Of a DNA stretch of 64,000 bases, positions 27,470-38,055 are shown piece by piece. The DNA is taken from positions 1-64,000 of the forward strand of contig VTFK01000356.1 in assembly GCA_009617715.1 (NCBI GenBank), written 5' to 3'. The DNA comes from Plectrocnemia conspersa. Taxonomy: Eukaryota; Arthropoda; Insecta; Trichoptera; Polycentropodidae. Every line of letters begins with the position of its first letter. The stretch's first letter is position 1. A model generated the notes under the pieces. It made no database searches and was not told the DNA's origin. It saw nothing but the letters and a program-made list of their open reading frames with translations. The translations under genes and the position numbers were made by a program.

Positions 27470-28030
27470 ACATCTTCTTTAATAAACTATTTATTATACC
27501 TATTGGCTATGCATTTTTGTTTATATTAATCTATAAAATAAGGCACCATGAGACCTGAAATTAAAACAAATTATAATAAAATACAGCTGTTAAAATTACT
27601 AATATTTAAGTTAAACATACATACCAAAGTTAAGCACACAAAGATGATATAGTTGCGTTTAATTTTCATTGATTATTTAATAAAGATATTCTACATGCAC
27701 ACCTGAAATTAAAATTAATATTAAGATTTATATATATATATGTATATATATACATTTTAAAATAAATACTACTCACTTTTAATCCATTAGATCTAGTTTC
27801 GGTGATAGGCGATTGATATTACTAAGATTCTGTGTGATATTTTAAACTAAAAATCACTAAGAATCTTAAATCTTTTATATATGACATGAGAGTACTTTGA
27901 GATTTTTTTAAGATCTCAAAGCATCAACTGACGGTTTTTTATCACCATAAGACCGCCAGAATCACAATCTCTGACCTCTCAGTTGGCATTATGGGTCTAA
28001 TGCCAACTATATGAGAGGCGAGATGACTCT
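27470..28030 (-). ncRNA. Unrecognised antisense three-exon transcription unit with hairpins in exon 1
   Basis: Minus strand. Exon 1 is 28030-27777 (donor AAAA|gtgagt), exon 2 is 27702-27625 (acceptor aatttcag, donor TTTG|gtatgt), and exon 3 starts at 27554 (acceptor aatttcag) with AATAAA at 27495-27490. The introns are 74 and 70 nt, and both end ttttaatttcag. The spliced RNA would be about 415 nt. Only tiny ORFs are visible: 15 codons starting MPTERSEIV in exon 1, and 22 codons across exons 2-3 starting MKIKRNYIIFVCLTL, a basic start followed by a hydrophobic stretch like a signal peptide without a mature part. It could be a lncRNA, a hairpin small-RNA precursor, or a micropeptide gene. The structure is seen directly; transcription is inferred. 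Confidence 0.5.
27823..28018 (-). other. Three consecutive hairpins in exon 1 of the antisense unit
   Basis: Hairpins at 27823-27868 (stem TAAGATTC/GAATCTTA plus inner GTGAT/ATCAC), 27895-27921 (perfect 9-bp stem CTTTGAGAT/ATCTCAAAG) and 27975-28018 (7 + 10 bp stem, CCTCTCA and GTTGGCATTA, 4-nt bulge, 6-nt loop). The third contains the first ATG of the transcript, so it could occlude translation or be a small-RNA precursor. The stems are seen directly; the function is unknown. Confidence 0.55.
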
Positions 28031-28062
28031 GAAGCTATCGGAGCTCTGTGCCAGTTTATATA
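28028..28062 (-). promoter_or_regulatory. TATA box and initiator of the antisense unit
   Basis: On the minus strand TATATAAA runs 28062 to 28055. About 31 nt downstream is TTCAGAG, close to the arthropod initiator TCAGT, with its A at 28030. The TATA-to-initiator spacing is canonical. This is the clearest core promoter in the window. Confidence 0.6.
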
Positions 28063-29653
28063 CTGTTTATTTAACAAAAAAATGTTTGATTTATCTCAGG
28101 TTCATGGTTCATGTGATGTTTATAAAACTATTGCGCTTTTGCTTTTGTACGCAGCATGTTATTATGAACATAATTATTGATTGATTTTTTAAACCATTTT
28201 CTTTATCTTGCAAAATATGTTGTTTTTTAGAGCTTATCAATGCGGACGAGGTCATTTGATTGACATGAGTGTGATCAATATTTATAACTAAATATTTATC
28301 TCTATAAGTATTTATATGTATTTCTGCAATTTTTTTGATAATATATTGTCATTTTTTTACGTTTCGCAATACAAGCATTTTTTTACTTAAAAAACGAGCG
28401 ATGTCTTACAATGAAGACAAACTATTGCTTCTTCTTGCAGTGAAAAACAAACCTTTAGGATAATAATTCGGCACTTTTGGTTATGGATGATGCTTATCAT
28501 TCAATCTTAAGGACAGCTTTCCGTTACTCAGATAATTCAGCTCATAGATCAGTAGGTAATTTCTAGCTTCAAAAAGCATTTATATTGTAAATCACACAGC
28601 TATACAATAGTTTTTTTTATATAATTTCAACTAATAAATTCAAAAATTGATTAAAAAAATCAGGACAAAGCAAAAATAATATAAAATAATAAAAGCTAAA
28701 AAGTTTAAGGTCTGGTAAACGCACACTCGCTAGCTTCGGTACCTTACGACAGTGAGGTACCGACATCTAGTATTTATTAAATGGCATATAAAGAAAAGCA
28801 TACTATTCATATCATAATGTGGTTTTAAAAATAATACTTATATTAAAACCAGGATAAAAAATCAACAAACTCTTTTACACTAATAAGCCTTTTCCAAATA
28901 TTTTTAAAAAAAATTTTCTTTAGTGAAAACCTTATTCCTAATTATTAAATTAGCTTAAAAGAGGAACGCTTAACAACCGAATAAATACATTCCAAAAAAT
29001 GATACTGTTTTCTGGTATTTTTAGACACAATACAGACATTTTATAAAGTTTAGCATAATGAATTAATATATAAAATAAAAATGATTTTTATGATACATAT
29101 ATCACCACTCGCTATGATAAGTACTTTATTCTCAACTTGCAAAGCTTACAATTAATTTATATAAAATATATAAAAATATTACTATTTTTAATTGCGTTTG
29201 AAATGAAATTTACATAAAAAGTACATCGATGTATATAATATTATAGTATAAATACTTTTATTAAAAACCTCATGAAAAAAATACGACAGCCGAAATATGC
29301 GAATGAAAATTATTCTGCCATGCGAACGGAGTTTTCTGAGATGTAATTTCCTGGAATTATGCCGTTACGGCCCATTTTCTCACAGATAAGGTATTCCCTT
29401 TGTTTAATGCTTTTACCGTATTGGGTTGTATCAAATAATTTTATTTTTAAGCATTTAAATTTTTTATTTTATTATATAATTATATGGATAATACGTGATT
29501 TAATTCAAAACTTCTTATCTTAAAAACTAGTATTTTCCTCGATAAAAATTAATAAAGAATTCATTTAATATAATGAAATTCGAAACAAATTTATTTAACC
29601 CTTCTCAGGCAAAATATGGTATTAATATATAATTAAAATATAGTATTAATTAT
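28063..29653. other. AT-rich stretch between the antisense unit and the LINE
   Basis: 28063-28260 is the upstream region of the antisense TATA promoter. 28700-28760 has a small GC-richer patch with a GGTACC repeat pair. Nothing coding recognised. Confidence 0.35.
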
Positions 29654-30271
29654 TATATACAGCAATCACTAATTGCGGATCTAAAAAGTCTGCTGAAAAT
29701 TCAAGCTGCGACCCAGCAGCAACAGCTCACAAAGAGAAGAAAAAATAAAAAAATAATCGCAAAATCCGTGGACTCTAGGCCAAGCAATGAGGTGGTGAGA
29801 GGCTCAATTTCGTCGTCACCAATACAACCCGCTGTCTCACCGACTCGTCGACGACACGCTTCAGCTCCTTCGGTTGCTACCGAGAAGACCCCAACGCCTG
29901 TGCCCGATGTCTCGCCATTTGCCTGGACCGAAGTCAGAAAGAATAAGAAGAATAAACAAGCGCGCACTCAGCTTCTTCGCGGGTCGGGACAACAGGATGG
30001 ATTAATAAGAGCAGCTTTAAAAATGAGACATCTACACGTGCTCTACTTACACCGGGATACAACCGAAGATGCAATTATGGTATATCTAAAAGAAAAACTA
30101 AATTCATGTGAAGTGTCGGTATCGAAAATCATAACAAAGGGCACAAGTTATGCATCATTCAAAATTGCAGTTCCTGATGCCAAACTAAATGAGGTTATGT
30201 GTCCAGAGTTATGGCCATCTGGATGCTCATTTAAAGAATGGAGATTTCGGAAAGGCGTTAAACCTTCCTAG
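29654..30271 (+). pseudogene. LINE ORF1 (gag-like, RRM-like C-terminus), 5'-truncated
   Basis: The open frame starts without ATG; the first alternative start is GTG at 29768. The N-terminal part is Gln/Lys-rich (QAATQQQQLTKRRKNKK), followed by a Ser/Pro-rich linker. The C-terminal part, RHLHVLYLHRDTTEDAIM to ELWPSGCSFKEWRF, is the nucleic-acid-binding domain found at the end of Jockey/CR1 ORF1 proteins. It ends 11 bases before the likely ORF2 ATG at 30282, the usual tight bicistronic spacing. ORF1 of these elements coats the RNA in the transposition particle. Confidence 0.8.
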
Positions 30272-30281
30272 GAAGCGTTCG

Positions 30282-31349
30282 ATGGATCCCCTTTCGATTT
30301 TTTATCAAAACGTAAGGGGATTAAATTCCAAGACCGTCGACTTCCTTTCCGCTATCTACGCACAGGAGCATGACATCATCGCTATAACGGAAACGTGGCT
30401 GACGGATTCCGTGCTGAACGCTGAGCTCTTCGACGATCGTTACACCGTGTTTAGAAGAGATCGATGCAGCAGAGGCGGAGGTGTGCTCTTAGCTGTCCGC
30501 AGAGATTCAATTCGTGCGCGAAGGCTTGCGCATCTCGAAGCTGACGGAGAACATCTCTGGATCCTCGTCGAGACGAAACGAGCTTCAATCGTTATATGCG
30601 TGTTATATTTTCCGCCAAATCAGTTAAAAGACGTTACTGCTGCATTTTTTCGTAAGATTCAATCGGAATCTGAATATTTTTTGAAGAAAAAATGTATCAT
30701 CTTAGGTGATTTTAATTTACCTACGAACATTGGTGCCAATATTGACATAAGTTTAATAAGTAATATTTTAAATTTAAATCAAATAAATTGTGTCAATAAT
30801 AATTTTGGTGACAAGTTAGATCTAATTTATACAAATGTAAATAATTGCATAGTAATTAAGAGTGAATTCGTATTGGTGTCGGAAGATAATTATCACCCGG
30901 CGCTAATGATAAAATTAAATATAAATAAAAATGGCATAACTACGAATGAGTTGGAATGCGTGAGCGATCGGAATGATTTCGGATGGTCGTTTGGAAATTG
31001 TGTAGATTTTGGTTTATTAAATAATTTACTTTTAGGTATGGACTGGAGCCGAGTTGGCGGGTGCGTTGATGTTAAATCTTCTCTGGCGGCCTTCTATGAG
31101 GTTCTTTATTGTGCATTCGACCAGCTCTTTATTCGAAAGCGCCCTCGAGTGCTTAACGTGTCATATCCTAGATGGTTTTCTCATGAGATCATCTCATTGC
31201 TAAAAAGAAAGCACGCCTTTCATAAGTTATGGAAGAGATCGGGACATCCATCTGCTCTCGAGGAATTTCGTTCATTAAGAGCACGCGTTAAGTGTTTGAT
31301 AATTTCCTGTCATCGCAATCATTACAAAATTGCCAAAACAAATAATTAA
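30282..31349 (+). pseudogene. LINE ORF2, endonuclease domain segment
   Basis: Starts MDPLSIFYQNVRGLNSK. The endonuclease hallmarks are in order: QNVRGLNSK, ITETWL (catalytic Glu), GGGVLLAV, LGDFNLP (catalytic Asp/Asn), and SEDNYHPALMI in the terminal D-H position. Then comes the linker with WFSHEIISLLKRKHAFHKLW. The frame stops at 31349 just after CHRNHYK; the reading continues in the next frame at QIINDPKAFW, so a small indel separates this from the RT part. The domain nicks target DNA to prime reverse transcription. Confidence 0.85.
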
Positions 31350-31788
31350 TGATCCCAAAGCGTTCTGGAAATTCATTAGAACTAAACGCGCTACTCAGTC
31401 TACATCGAAAGTGATGAACCTCGACGATAAAACATATGATGGTTCACAAAATATTGCTGAAGGTTTTGCGCAATATTTTCGTTCTGTTTTCGAGGAATAT
31501 TTTTCGCCTTCTGCTCAGTCGCTTCCTTCTTCATGTTCTTGGTCTTCAGTACTGACCATCAGAGAAACTGAGCACTCAGATCTTAAATACGGATTTAATA
31601 AATTAAAGACAGGGCGTTCTTCTGGACCTGATTTAATTCCCGATTTTATTTTGAAGGGTTGCGAAGTAAGTCTCGCTGCTCCTCTAAAATGTATTTATGA
31701 TCTGATTCTCAAAACATCATCATTTCCTGATTTATGGAAATGCACAAAAGTCACCCCTATTCATAAAAGGGTGACAAATTATATATAA
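31330..31788 (+). pseudogene. LINE ORF2, segment between endonuclease and RT
   Basis: Reads IINDPKAFWKFIRTKRATQS through KTGRSSGPDLIPDFILKG (the RT-0/RT-1 lead-in) to WKCTKVTPIHKRVTNYI and stop. The family pattern expected here is HKKGD..IKNYRP. One missing A in the CATAAAAGGG run shifts the frame, and the next frame resumes with NYRPVAVLSAP. The same lesion is present in the copy at 2260-3720. Confidence 0.8.
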
Positions 31789-31799
31789 AGAATTATAGA

Positions 31800-33100
31800 C
31801 CAGTAGCAGTGTTGTCAGCTCCTGCTAAATTATTTGAAATAATTATTCATAAATATCTTTACAATCACTTTCAGCAAGTTTTATTAGACCAACAGCACGG
31901 GTTTCGTCCTGCCCGTTCCACTGTTACTAATCTTCTGTCGTTCACCAAAACGGTGACAACTTCTCTCGATGCCGGAATTCAAGTAGACGTCGTGTATACA
32001 GATTTTGAGAAAGCCTTTGATAAAGTTTGTCATACGTTATTATTAAAAAAATTGTCGAACCTCGGTTGCTCAGATAATTTAACTCAGTTATTTTCAAGTT
32101 ATTTGAGCGATCGTAGACAGTTTGTAACGTATGGTGGCCGATTGTCAAAGGAATATTTTACCCCTTCGGGGGTTCCTCAAGGATCCAATCTGGGACCTCT
32201 GCTTTTTGTGTTATTTATTAATGACATAAATACTGCAATTAAACATTCAAGTTTTCTTCTGTACGCAGATGATTTAAAATTATATAAATGCATTCGATCT
32301 GTTGCGGACTCCTTTCTCTACAAAGTGATTTAGACTCTCTGTGGAGATGGGCTTCCGTTAACCGTCTGCCCTTTAGTGTCGGAAAGTGCCATACTGTGTC
32401 ATTTTCTCGATCCCGTTCGCCATCAGCTTATTTCTACCATCTCGGTGGTAACATTTTGACTAGAGAAACTTCCATTAAAGATCTCGGAATCACTTTCGAG
32501 AGCAAATGGAGGTTCTCTCTACACATACACGACGTCTGTGATAAATCTTCCAAGATGCTCGGCTTTGTTATGAGGAATGCCTTTCACTTTGACGATCCGT
32601 CAGTTATTCGCATCCTCTATGACACCTTAGTTCGTAGCATTCTTGAATCGGGATCTATAATTTGGAATCCCCGAATAGCCAAATATTCCCTTTTAGTGGA
32701 AAAAATTCAAAAAAGGTATTTAAGATACCTTTACAAAAGGACATTTGGTTATTATCCGTACTTATATCCCAGCGCCTTTCTTTTAGGAGCGTTGGGATAT
32801 GATTCGCTGAGTTCTCGCAGAAAACTGTATATCGCTAAGCATTTTTTTAAATTACTAAAAGGTGCTGTCGACAATCCAGCTATTCTCGAGGAATTCCAGT
32901 TTTGGGTTCCTGAACATTTTCGAGAATCACGATCGAGACCTCTTTTGATGACCGTTAGGGCTAGGACATCCGCACTTGCCGACTCGCCTATGGCTGTGGC
33001 CATCCGGCTCCTTAATACGCTGGCATTACATATTGACCTATTTAATGTCAGCTACGAGGAGCTGATCCGGTTTATTTCATTTAATTTTAATATTTTATAA
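31800..33100 (+). pseudogene. LINE ORF2, reverse transcriptase and C-terminal domain (two frames)
   Basis: The RT blocks are QQHGFRPARSTVTNLL, YTDFEKAFDKV, SGVPQGSNLGPLLFVLFIND and LLYADDLKLYK, with the catalytic YADD intact. A one-base deletion near 32315 shifts the frame; the other genomic copy keeps it open here as VVDSFSLQSDLDSLW. The second segment (32288-33100) carries the thumb and C-terminal region with GFVMRNAFHFDD, ILESGSIIWNP and FRESRSRPLLMTVRARTS. Confidence 0.85.
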
Positions 33101-33182
33101 TTTTTTTTGTTATGTTTAAGTATTTTTATATTTATGTATATATACTTTTTTTTTATGTTTTATAAATTTAAAATTTGTTTTC

Positions 33183-33226
33183 GACCATCGTGGCGCATTG
33201 GGGTAACCTGTTAGGCCACGATGGTC
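33183..33226 (+). other. Perfect 3' UTR stem-loop of the LINE
   Basis: GACCATCGTGGC at 33183-33194 pairs with GCCACGATGGTC at 33215-33226, a 12-bp perfect stem with a 20-nt loop, directly before the A-rich tail. The truncated copy keeps the stem at 3648-3688 with a wobble. A conserved 3' hairpin near the tail is a plausible recognition site for the element's RT. Confidence 0.75.
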
Positions 33227-33349
33227 TTAATTTAATCTAAAATAAATAAATAAATAAATAAATATGTTAACTTTGAAAAAATATATATGTTATATAATAA
33301 ATATATTTTATAACATATAATAAAGTTTGAAAATCTAGAAAAAGTTTAT

Positions 33350-33495
33350 ATGTCACAGTGAATGTGTATCACCAGTGAAAATATATTTTCATTGACAATT
33401 TAATAAAATCATATCACCAGTAGGTATATATATTTCTACTACTAAAAATCTAAATTATATGATAGATGATAGGGAAATTATATGCTGCTTTAAAC
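33350..33495 (-). repeat. Dispersed repeat end, inverted copy
   Basis: GGGAAATTATATGCTGCTTT and AAAC at 33472-33494 is the reverse complement of the GAGCAGCATATAATTTC terminus. ACCAGTGAAAATATATT at 33371 parallels 5705-5720. Confidence 0.5.
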
Positions 33496-34279
33496 TATAC
33501 GCCATGTGATTTAAGTCGGTAATATTAAGTAAACAATATTATGCACTTAATCAAATACCCAACAGTCAACCGGCCGGCATTGTCACGCGTAGACACATAC
33601 AATGGCGCGGCACTAATCCTAAGAAATATTATTATATTTTTTTGTTGTTATTTACATGAAAATAATTAAAAATAAATTAAATATTTTAAGATTATCTTAT
33701 CGAAATTTTGAAATTCGTCGAGTCGGAGTCTGAAAAAAATTCCAATGACTCCACTCCTTAAATTTTAATGTTATTACGAGAAACTCGTCCGGTTCGTATT
33801 ATTTCATTTTATTAATTTTCAAATGTACTATAAATTATTTTTGCTCATTGTAACTCATTGAAGTAACTTGTAATGTTATAATAGTTTTAATTTAATTTGA
33901 ATAAATAAATTTGAGAAAATATAGACGACTAAAAAACATATTTTAATGATATATTGCTAATGCAAATTGCTTTACAACTACTCAAATATTGTTTTATTTA
34001 AAAAAAAATTAATAGTCGATTATGATACGAAATTCAATTTTATAAATCATTACTCAATTACATTCCTGAGAACAAATTAAATCACTATCACATGTTTGTC
34101 TTTAGAAGCTGTATTAATTTAATTAAATACAATAATTGCCTTAATAGTCTTTCGATTTATTTGCTGACATTATTACAATCATTTAATTAGCTGTTGATAA
34201 TTTATTGAAAATCATTAGAAGAAAACATTCAACAAACTTTTATTTTGATAAAATTCTTATTAACATTGAGATTTGTAAA

Positions 34280-34790
34280 TAATCCTCAAGTCACAACATT
34301 GTATCCTTCAAACGATCGACACAGAAAATACAAATTTAGTCTCTCTCGCTCTCTCCAAATCCCATTTTTATAGACATTGAAACCCACGCGATTGAAACTG
34401 GAATTTAGTTTAGCACACGTGTGCTCAAAATCTGATATTGTTTCGGTAATTCCGCTACAAATTCGAACTGACTGCCCCGGGTCGTTTTGCCTCAAACGTG
34501 CCGTTCGTATTAACAAGCTTTCGCTCCTGGAAAGGTCGCACTTTAAAGCCAGTGCTCGAAAAGGCTTTTACGTATATGCTACACGTATGTGCGATAATAC
34601 GTACACCTCGGAGGAGACCAAATTTTCAATTAGCGAAACGTCGCCAGCCTATTCTTGCCAGGCACTTGTAGCTATAAATGAAACGTGTCGCGTGGTTCTT
34701 TATATGCGAAAAGTTTTAGAGGCATCTTTGGCCTTGGAAGGCTTTTATAAAGTTAGAAAATGCGGTTTAAGAGCATAGGAAGTGTACACA
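34280..34790 (+). promoter_or_regulatory. GC-richer intronic island with a 133-codon open frame
   Basis: The longest host-like open frame in the intron (34377-34778) starts MKPTRLKLEFSLAHVCSKSD and shows no domain I recognise, no clear splice sites and no repeat partner. Clear composition change from the flanks. Conserved non-coding DNA is my preferred reading; an unannotated exon cannot be excluded. Confidence 0.3.
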
Positions 34791-34862
34791 GGCAAGGCAA
34801 CAAAAGCTTACATTTTAATTTTAAAAATATTTTTTAACATTTTTTATATGAATATACAAGTA

Positions 34863-35060
34863 CAGTAAACCCTCCAATTACACGGTAAATTAAGGACGTG
34901 CTATTTGAATGCCCGTTAATTTTATGTGTGAGCAAGCCAAATGCAGGATATATTACCACACTCACCTGATTCGTACGAACGTATTGCAAAAAATGTATGA
35001 GAATTTTCTAATTCCCCAACAACACGCACCCAATTTACCGTGTTATTGGGGGGTCTACTA
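34863..35060 (-). mobile_element. pogo/Tigger-type MITE, copy 1
   Basis: Terminal inverted repeats CAGTAAACCCTCCAATTACA and, at the right end, the complement of ATTGGGGGGTCTACTA, flanked by TA on both sides. The interior is related to 61486-61698 in the opposite orientation (shared GTGTGAGC-AAGCC and its complement). Confidence 0.75.
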
Positions 35061-35297
35061 TACGTTAAAACGATATCATAATCTAAAAGTTGTAGCTTTG
35101 TGTAAATACTATAATGTATAGAATTTAATATTACTTAGTTATATTATACTTTAAAAAAAATCATTTAAAATACACTTAAAAATTTACTGTTCATTGTTTA
35201 ACCTTTTGTTTGTCAAAATCAATAACGGATTTTGATAGACTTTTACTACATTGAAAAAAAATCATATCTGACAGTATAAAACGCGAATCAACAAAAA

Positions 35298-35365
35298 ATT
35301 ACTAAAGTGACATGCGCTCCGCATAACGAAACTGAGTATCTCCGACGCCTTATCGCAAACTTTTC
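35298..35365 (-). mobile_element. Short LINE relic related to the one at 9031
   Basis: GTGACATGCGCTCCGCATAA and the following TATCGCAAACTTT match 9037-9097 closely by eye, so this is a second piece of the diverged LINE family. Confidence 0.55.
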
Positions 35366-35999
35366 GAAAGTTTTCAAAACAGAAAAAATATCATATCACA
35401 TAGTTAATCAATTGCTTTTCTTTGACTTATATTTTTGTCCTAAAAAACTCAACCTAACTGACAAATAAGCAAGAAACAATATTAAAAAAATGATTTTAGA
35501 TTAAAAAATATTTTTTCATATGAAAATTTAAAAGGTTTCAGAAATGAACAAAATTAGCTCGAGTTTGTTTTCTATTAATTTACATAACTTATGTATTTAT
35601 TATTTCATGCAGCAGCACATATTTATTTTAAAGTAATTAATATTTTAGTGAGCTTTGAAATTACAATAATAATATAAATCAAATGTTTAGAGATATGTTT
35701 TTTTATTTACAAAGCTTTTTTGTATTTTTTAAATGACTGGCTTAATAAATCAAAGTGTGTAATTCAATTAAACACCTTAATATATATATTATACAATGTA
35801 ACACTCCGTTCCAGCCCGCGGGCAAATGAACATATGTGTGTGTGTCTATGCCGTGTAATATATATTTGAACGTTTTAATCGCTCTTAACCTGAAAATTAC
35901 ACCGAGAAATGTTTGAGTAACCCCATTAAAGATTGCAAATGATAATATAAGCTTGTTTTATTGCGATAAATTTATAGTAAAATATTTTTAATTGACCAT

Positions 36000-37480
36000 A
36001 AATATTAGCTAGATATTATTATTAACTACCCTGCTTCGGGATGGGTAGATTTATATATATATATTTTATTTGTACAACTAATAAAACTGATACGATATAT
36101 AATATAATCAGAAGATCTATATTACTAAATTTTAATTATAATATATTCCCGATAAATTCAGCCCCGAGGCAATCCTTTCTCACCTCTGCTAATTACAGTG
36201 CCCCTCCTCGTCGAGTGAGGATAACTTCATCCTCTGCAGGCTCTATTTCCGTTTCCTTTTTCCCCCTTTTGAACCCTATTTCGCTTCGTTTGCTACTTAC
36301 TACCTCACCCCATCGGCGATGCTGCAAGATGTTACCAAGATCCAGTCTTCTTATAGCATATTCAACGCGTAGAGTCTGCGTTTTTATAATTCACACAACT
36401 CAATTGTAAAAAAGAGTAATTGGCGACATGTTGATTGAAAGTCCTGGGCCAGAAATGTGTTAAATAAGCTGATTAGCTTTTTTTTATACTTGCATCATTT
36501 TGTTGAAACTTTGAAGTAAGGAACTATTTCAGCGTTATTTAATCAGATTAAGATAATATGTTTCACGTTACTAGAAGTTCGCACAGACAAGATCGTCTGT
36601 ATACTTTCATATCTATCTAAATATCGGGTCGTTAACGATTCTATGTATCCATTCTCGAAGCTAACGACCACTATCGTTTTGAAAAGATAGACTTACAAAA
36701 TTATATGTTTAAAATATAGTATTAAGCATAAGAACAATGCATATTATGATGAGAACTTAAGGAGCTATATAAATTATTATTAATAATAATAGAATATACA
36801 CTTATGTATGTATTTACATGTTGTTTCACATAATTACAAAATAAGGGAAGGGTTAACTGTGGTTAATCTCAACTCTTAATTGTATCGTTAAATGGTCAAG
36901 TTTTACAAAGAGATATCTGTCTCGAGTGAGCGAGTAATTAAAACGTCCGTCTTTGTACCGTCAATTTTTCAGAGCAGATTAACTCTGGACTTGAACTTTT
37001 TTTGTGTGCCCATTAAAACTTTCTCAAATTTATTCAAGTATTTTTTTTCCTTCAGTCGGATTTGGCAAGACAGATTTTCAATCAAGTACATCGCCCAGGG
37101 AGGTTATCGACTAGTATTATATAATATTCATATATTGTGCAAATAAATACATTTTATAAATTTATAAGAATTCTCGCCCCCGGGACATTTTAAACAATGT
37201 GATCTTTTTTTATATTAAACATTTATTATATTCTACCCCTCTTCCGATTTCACTTTTAGTTACTGCGTCGCTGAGCGGCGGAAATTTGCTGCTTTTTACA
37301 CTCTGGTAACAAAAACGCGTCAGTTATTTTTCCGCACAAATGCGAGCGGTGAAAATTCCTTTTTATCAATTATTTAACTGTTGTTTTCAAAACGTCACTT
37401 TTGCGAATGGAAACGTCGGAATTTGACACTTGACTCGTCTTTAATTAAATATTAAAACCTCTCGAGCTTCATTCGTAAAG
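36000..37480. promoter_or_regulatory. GC-richer islands in the long intron (36130-36420 and 37240-37470)
   Basis: Both blocks have host-like composition without recognised protein or repeat. A CCCTGCTTCGGGATGGGTA at 36029 resembles the GGCTTCGCTCGGG repeat near 6085, so the left edge may be repeat-derived. Confidence 0.25.
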
Positions 37481-37729
37481 TGAAATGCTTTTAATAAAGT
37501 ATTAATTTTTAATCATATATTTTACCAGATTTTTTTGCTACATTTTTAAACCATGAAATAACACCTTGTCACTGTATTATGTAAAAAGAAATGCTAACCA
37601 GCCTATCAATGTACGAAAACCATAAAAAATCGTTTTATACTTAATAACCTAATTTGCTTAAGATATTGTATAGATATGACTTTTAAAACGAATTTAATAA
37701 ATAAGATAGTTTAAAATTTGAGAACCCTA

Positions 37730-38055
37730 GGGGGTGTGACTTCGTAGCCAGGGAGACGCTTAGTGGAATCTAGTTAGAGTTTTCTTAGATTATATTACAA
37801 TGTTTTCTCTGAGCGGTGGTGGAGAAGCTGGCGTAGAGATGATGTCCGTGGGAGGTCCTCAAAGGTCCTGTATGTGGCGTGGCATCGAGTGTACAGCGGG
37901 ATGTGAGCGCCCAAGACACCATGTCTGCTGGTCTCTTCGAACCTTCTCCTCATCGGAGTCCATGTTTAAATATCTAGGACTGCAAAGCTTGCTGACCAAT
38001 TACAATCATGCAGCAATCATCCAGCCAATAGATGTACTCGAGTACACATTTTAAT
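37730..38055 (+). repeat. Unclassified dispersed repeat, copy 2, with an 84-codon open frame
   Basis: A GC-richer patch containing an ORF (37800-38054) that starts MFSLSGGGEAGVEMM and ends AAIIQPIDVLEYTF. Its last 130 bases recur in reverse orientation at 110-255, so the ORF belongs to a repeat rather than a host gene. The family is not recognised. Confidence 0.55.

Larger units (their letters stand above)
29655..33264 (+). mobile_element. Near full-length non-LTR retrotransposon (Jockey/CR1-group LINE), frameshifted
   Basis: In order: an ORF1 gag-like protein, ORF2 with an apurinic-type endonuclease and reverse transcriptase, a 3' UTR with a perfect stem-loop, and a (TAAA)n tail at 33238-33264. 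ORF1 stays open back to about 29654 without an ATG, so the 5' end looks truncated. ORF2 is broken near 31340, 31780 and 32315. Inserted in the sense direction within the inferred 31-kb intron. Clade placement within Jockey/CR1 is uncertain without a tree. Confidence 0.9.

Noticed and set aside
27720..27756. CRISPR or tandem regulatory array
   Set aside because: It is a simple (AT)n/GTATATA tract within the first intron of the antisense unit.
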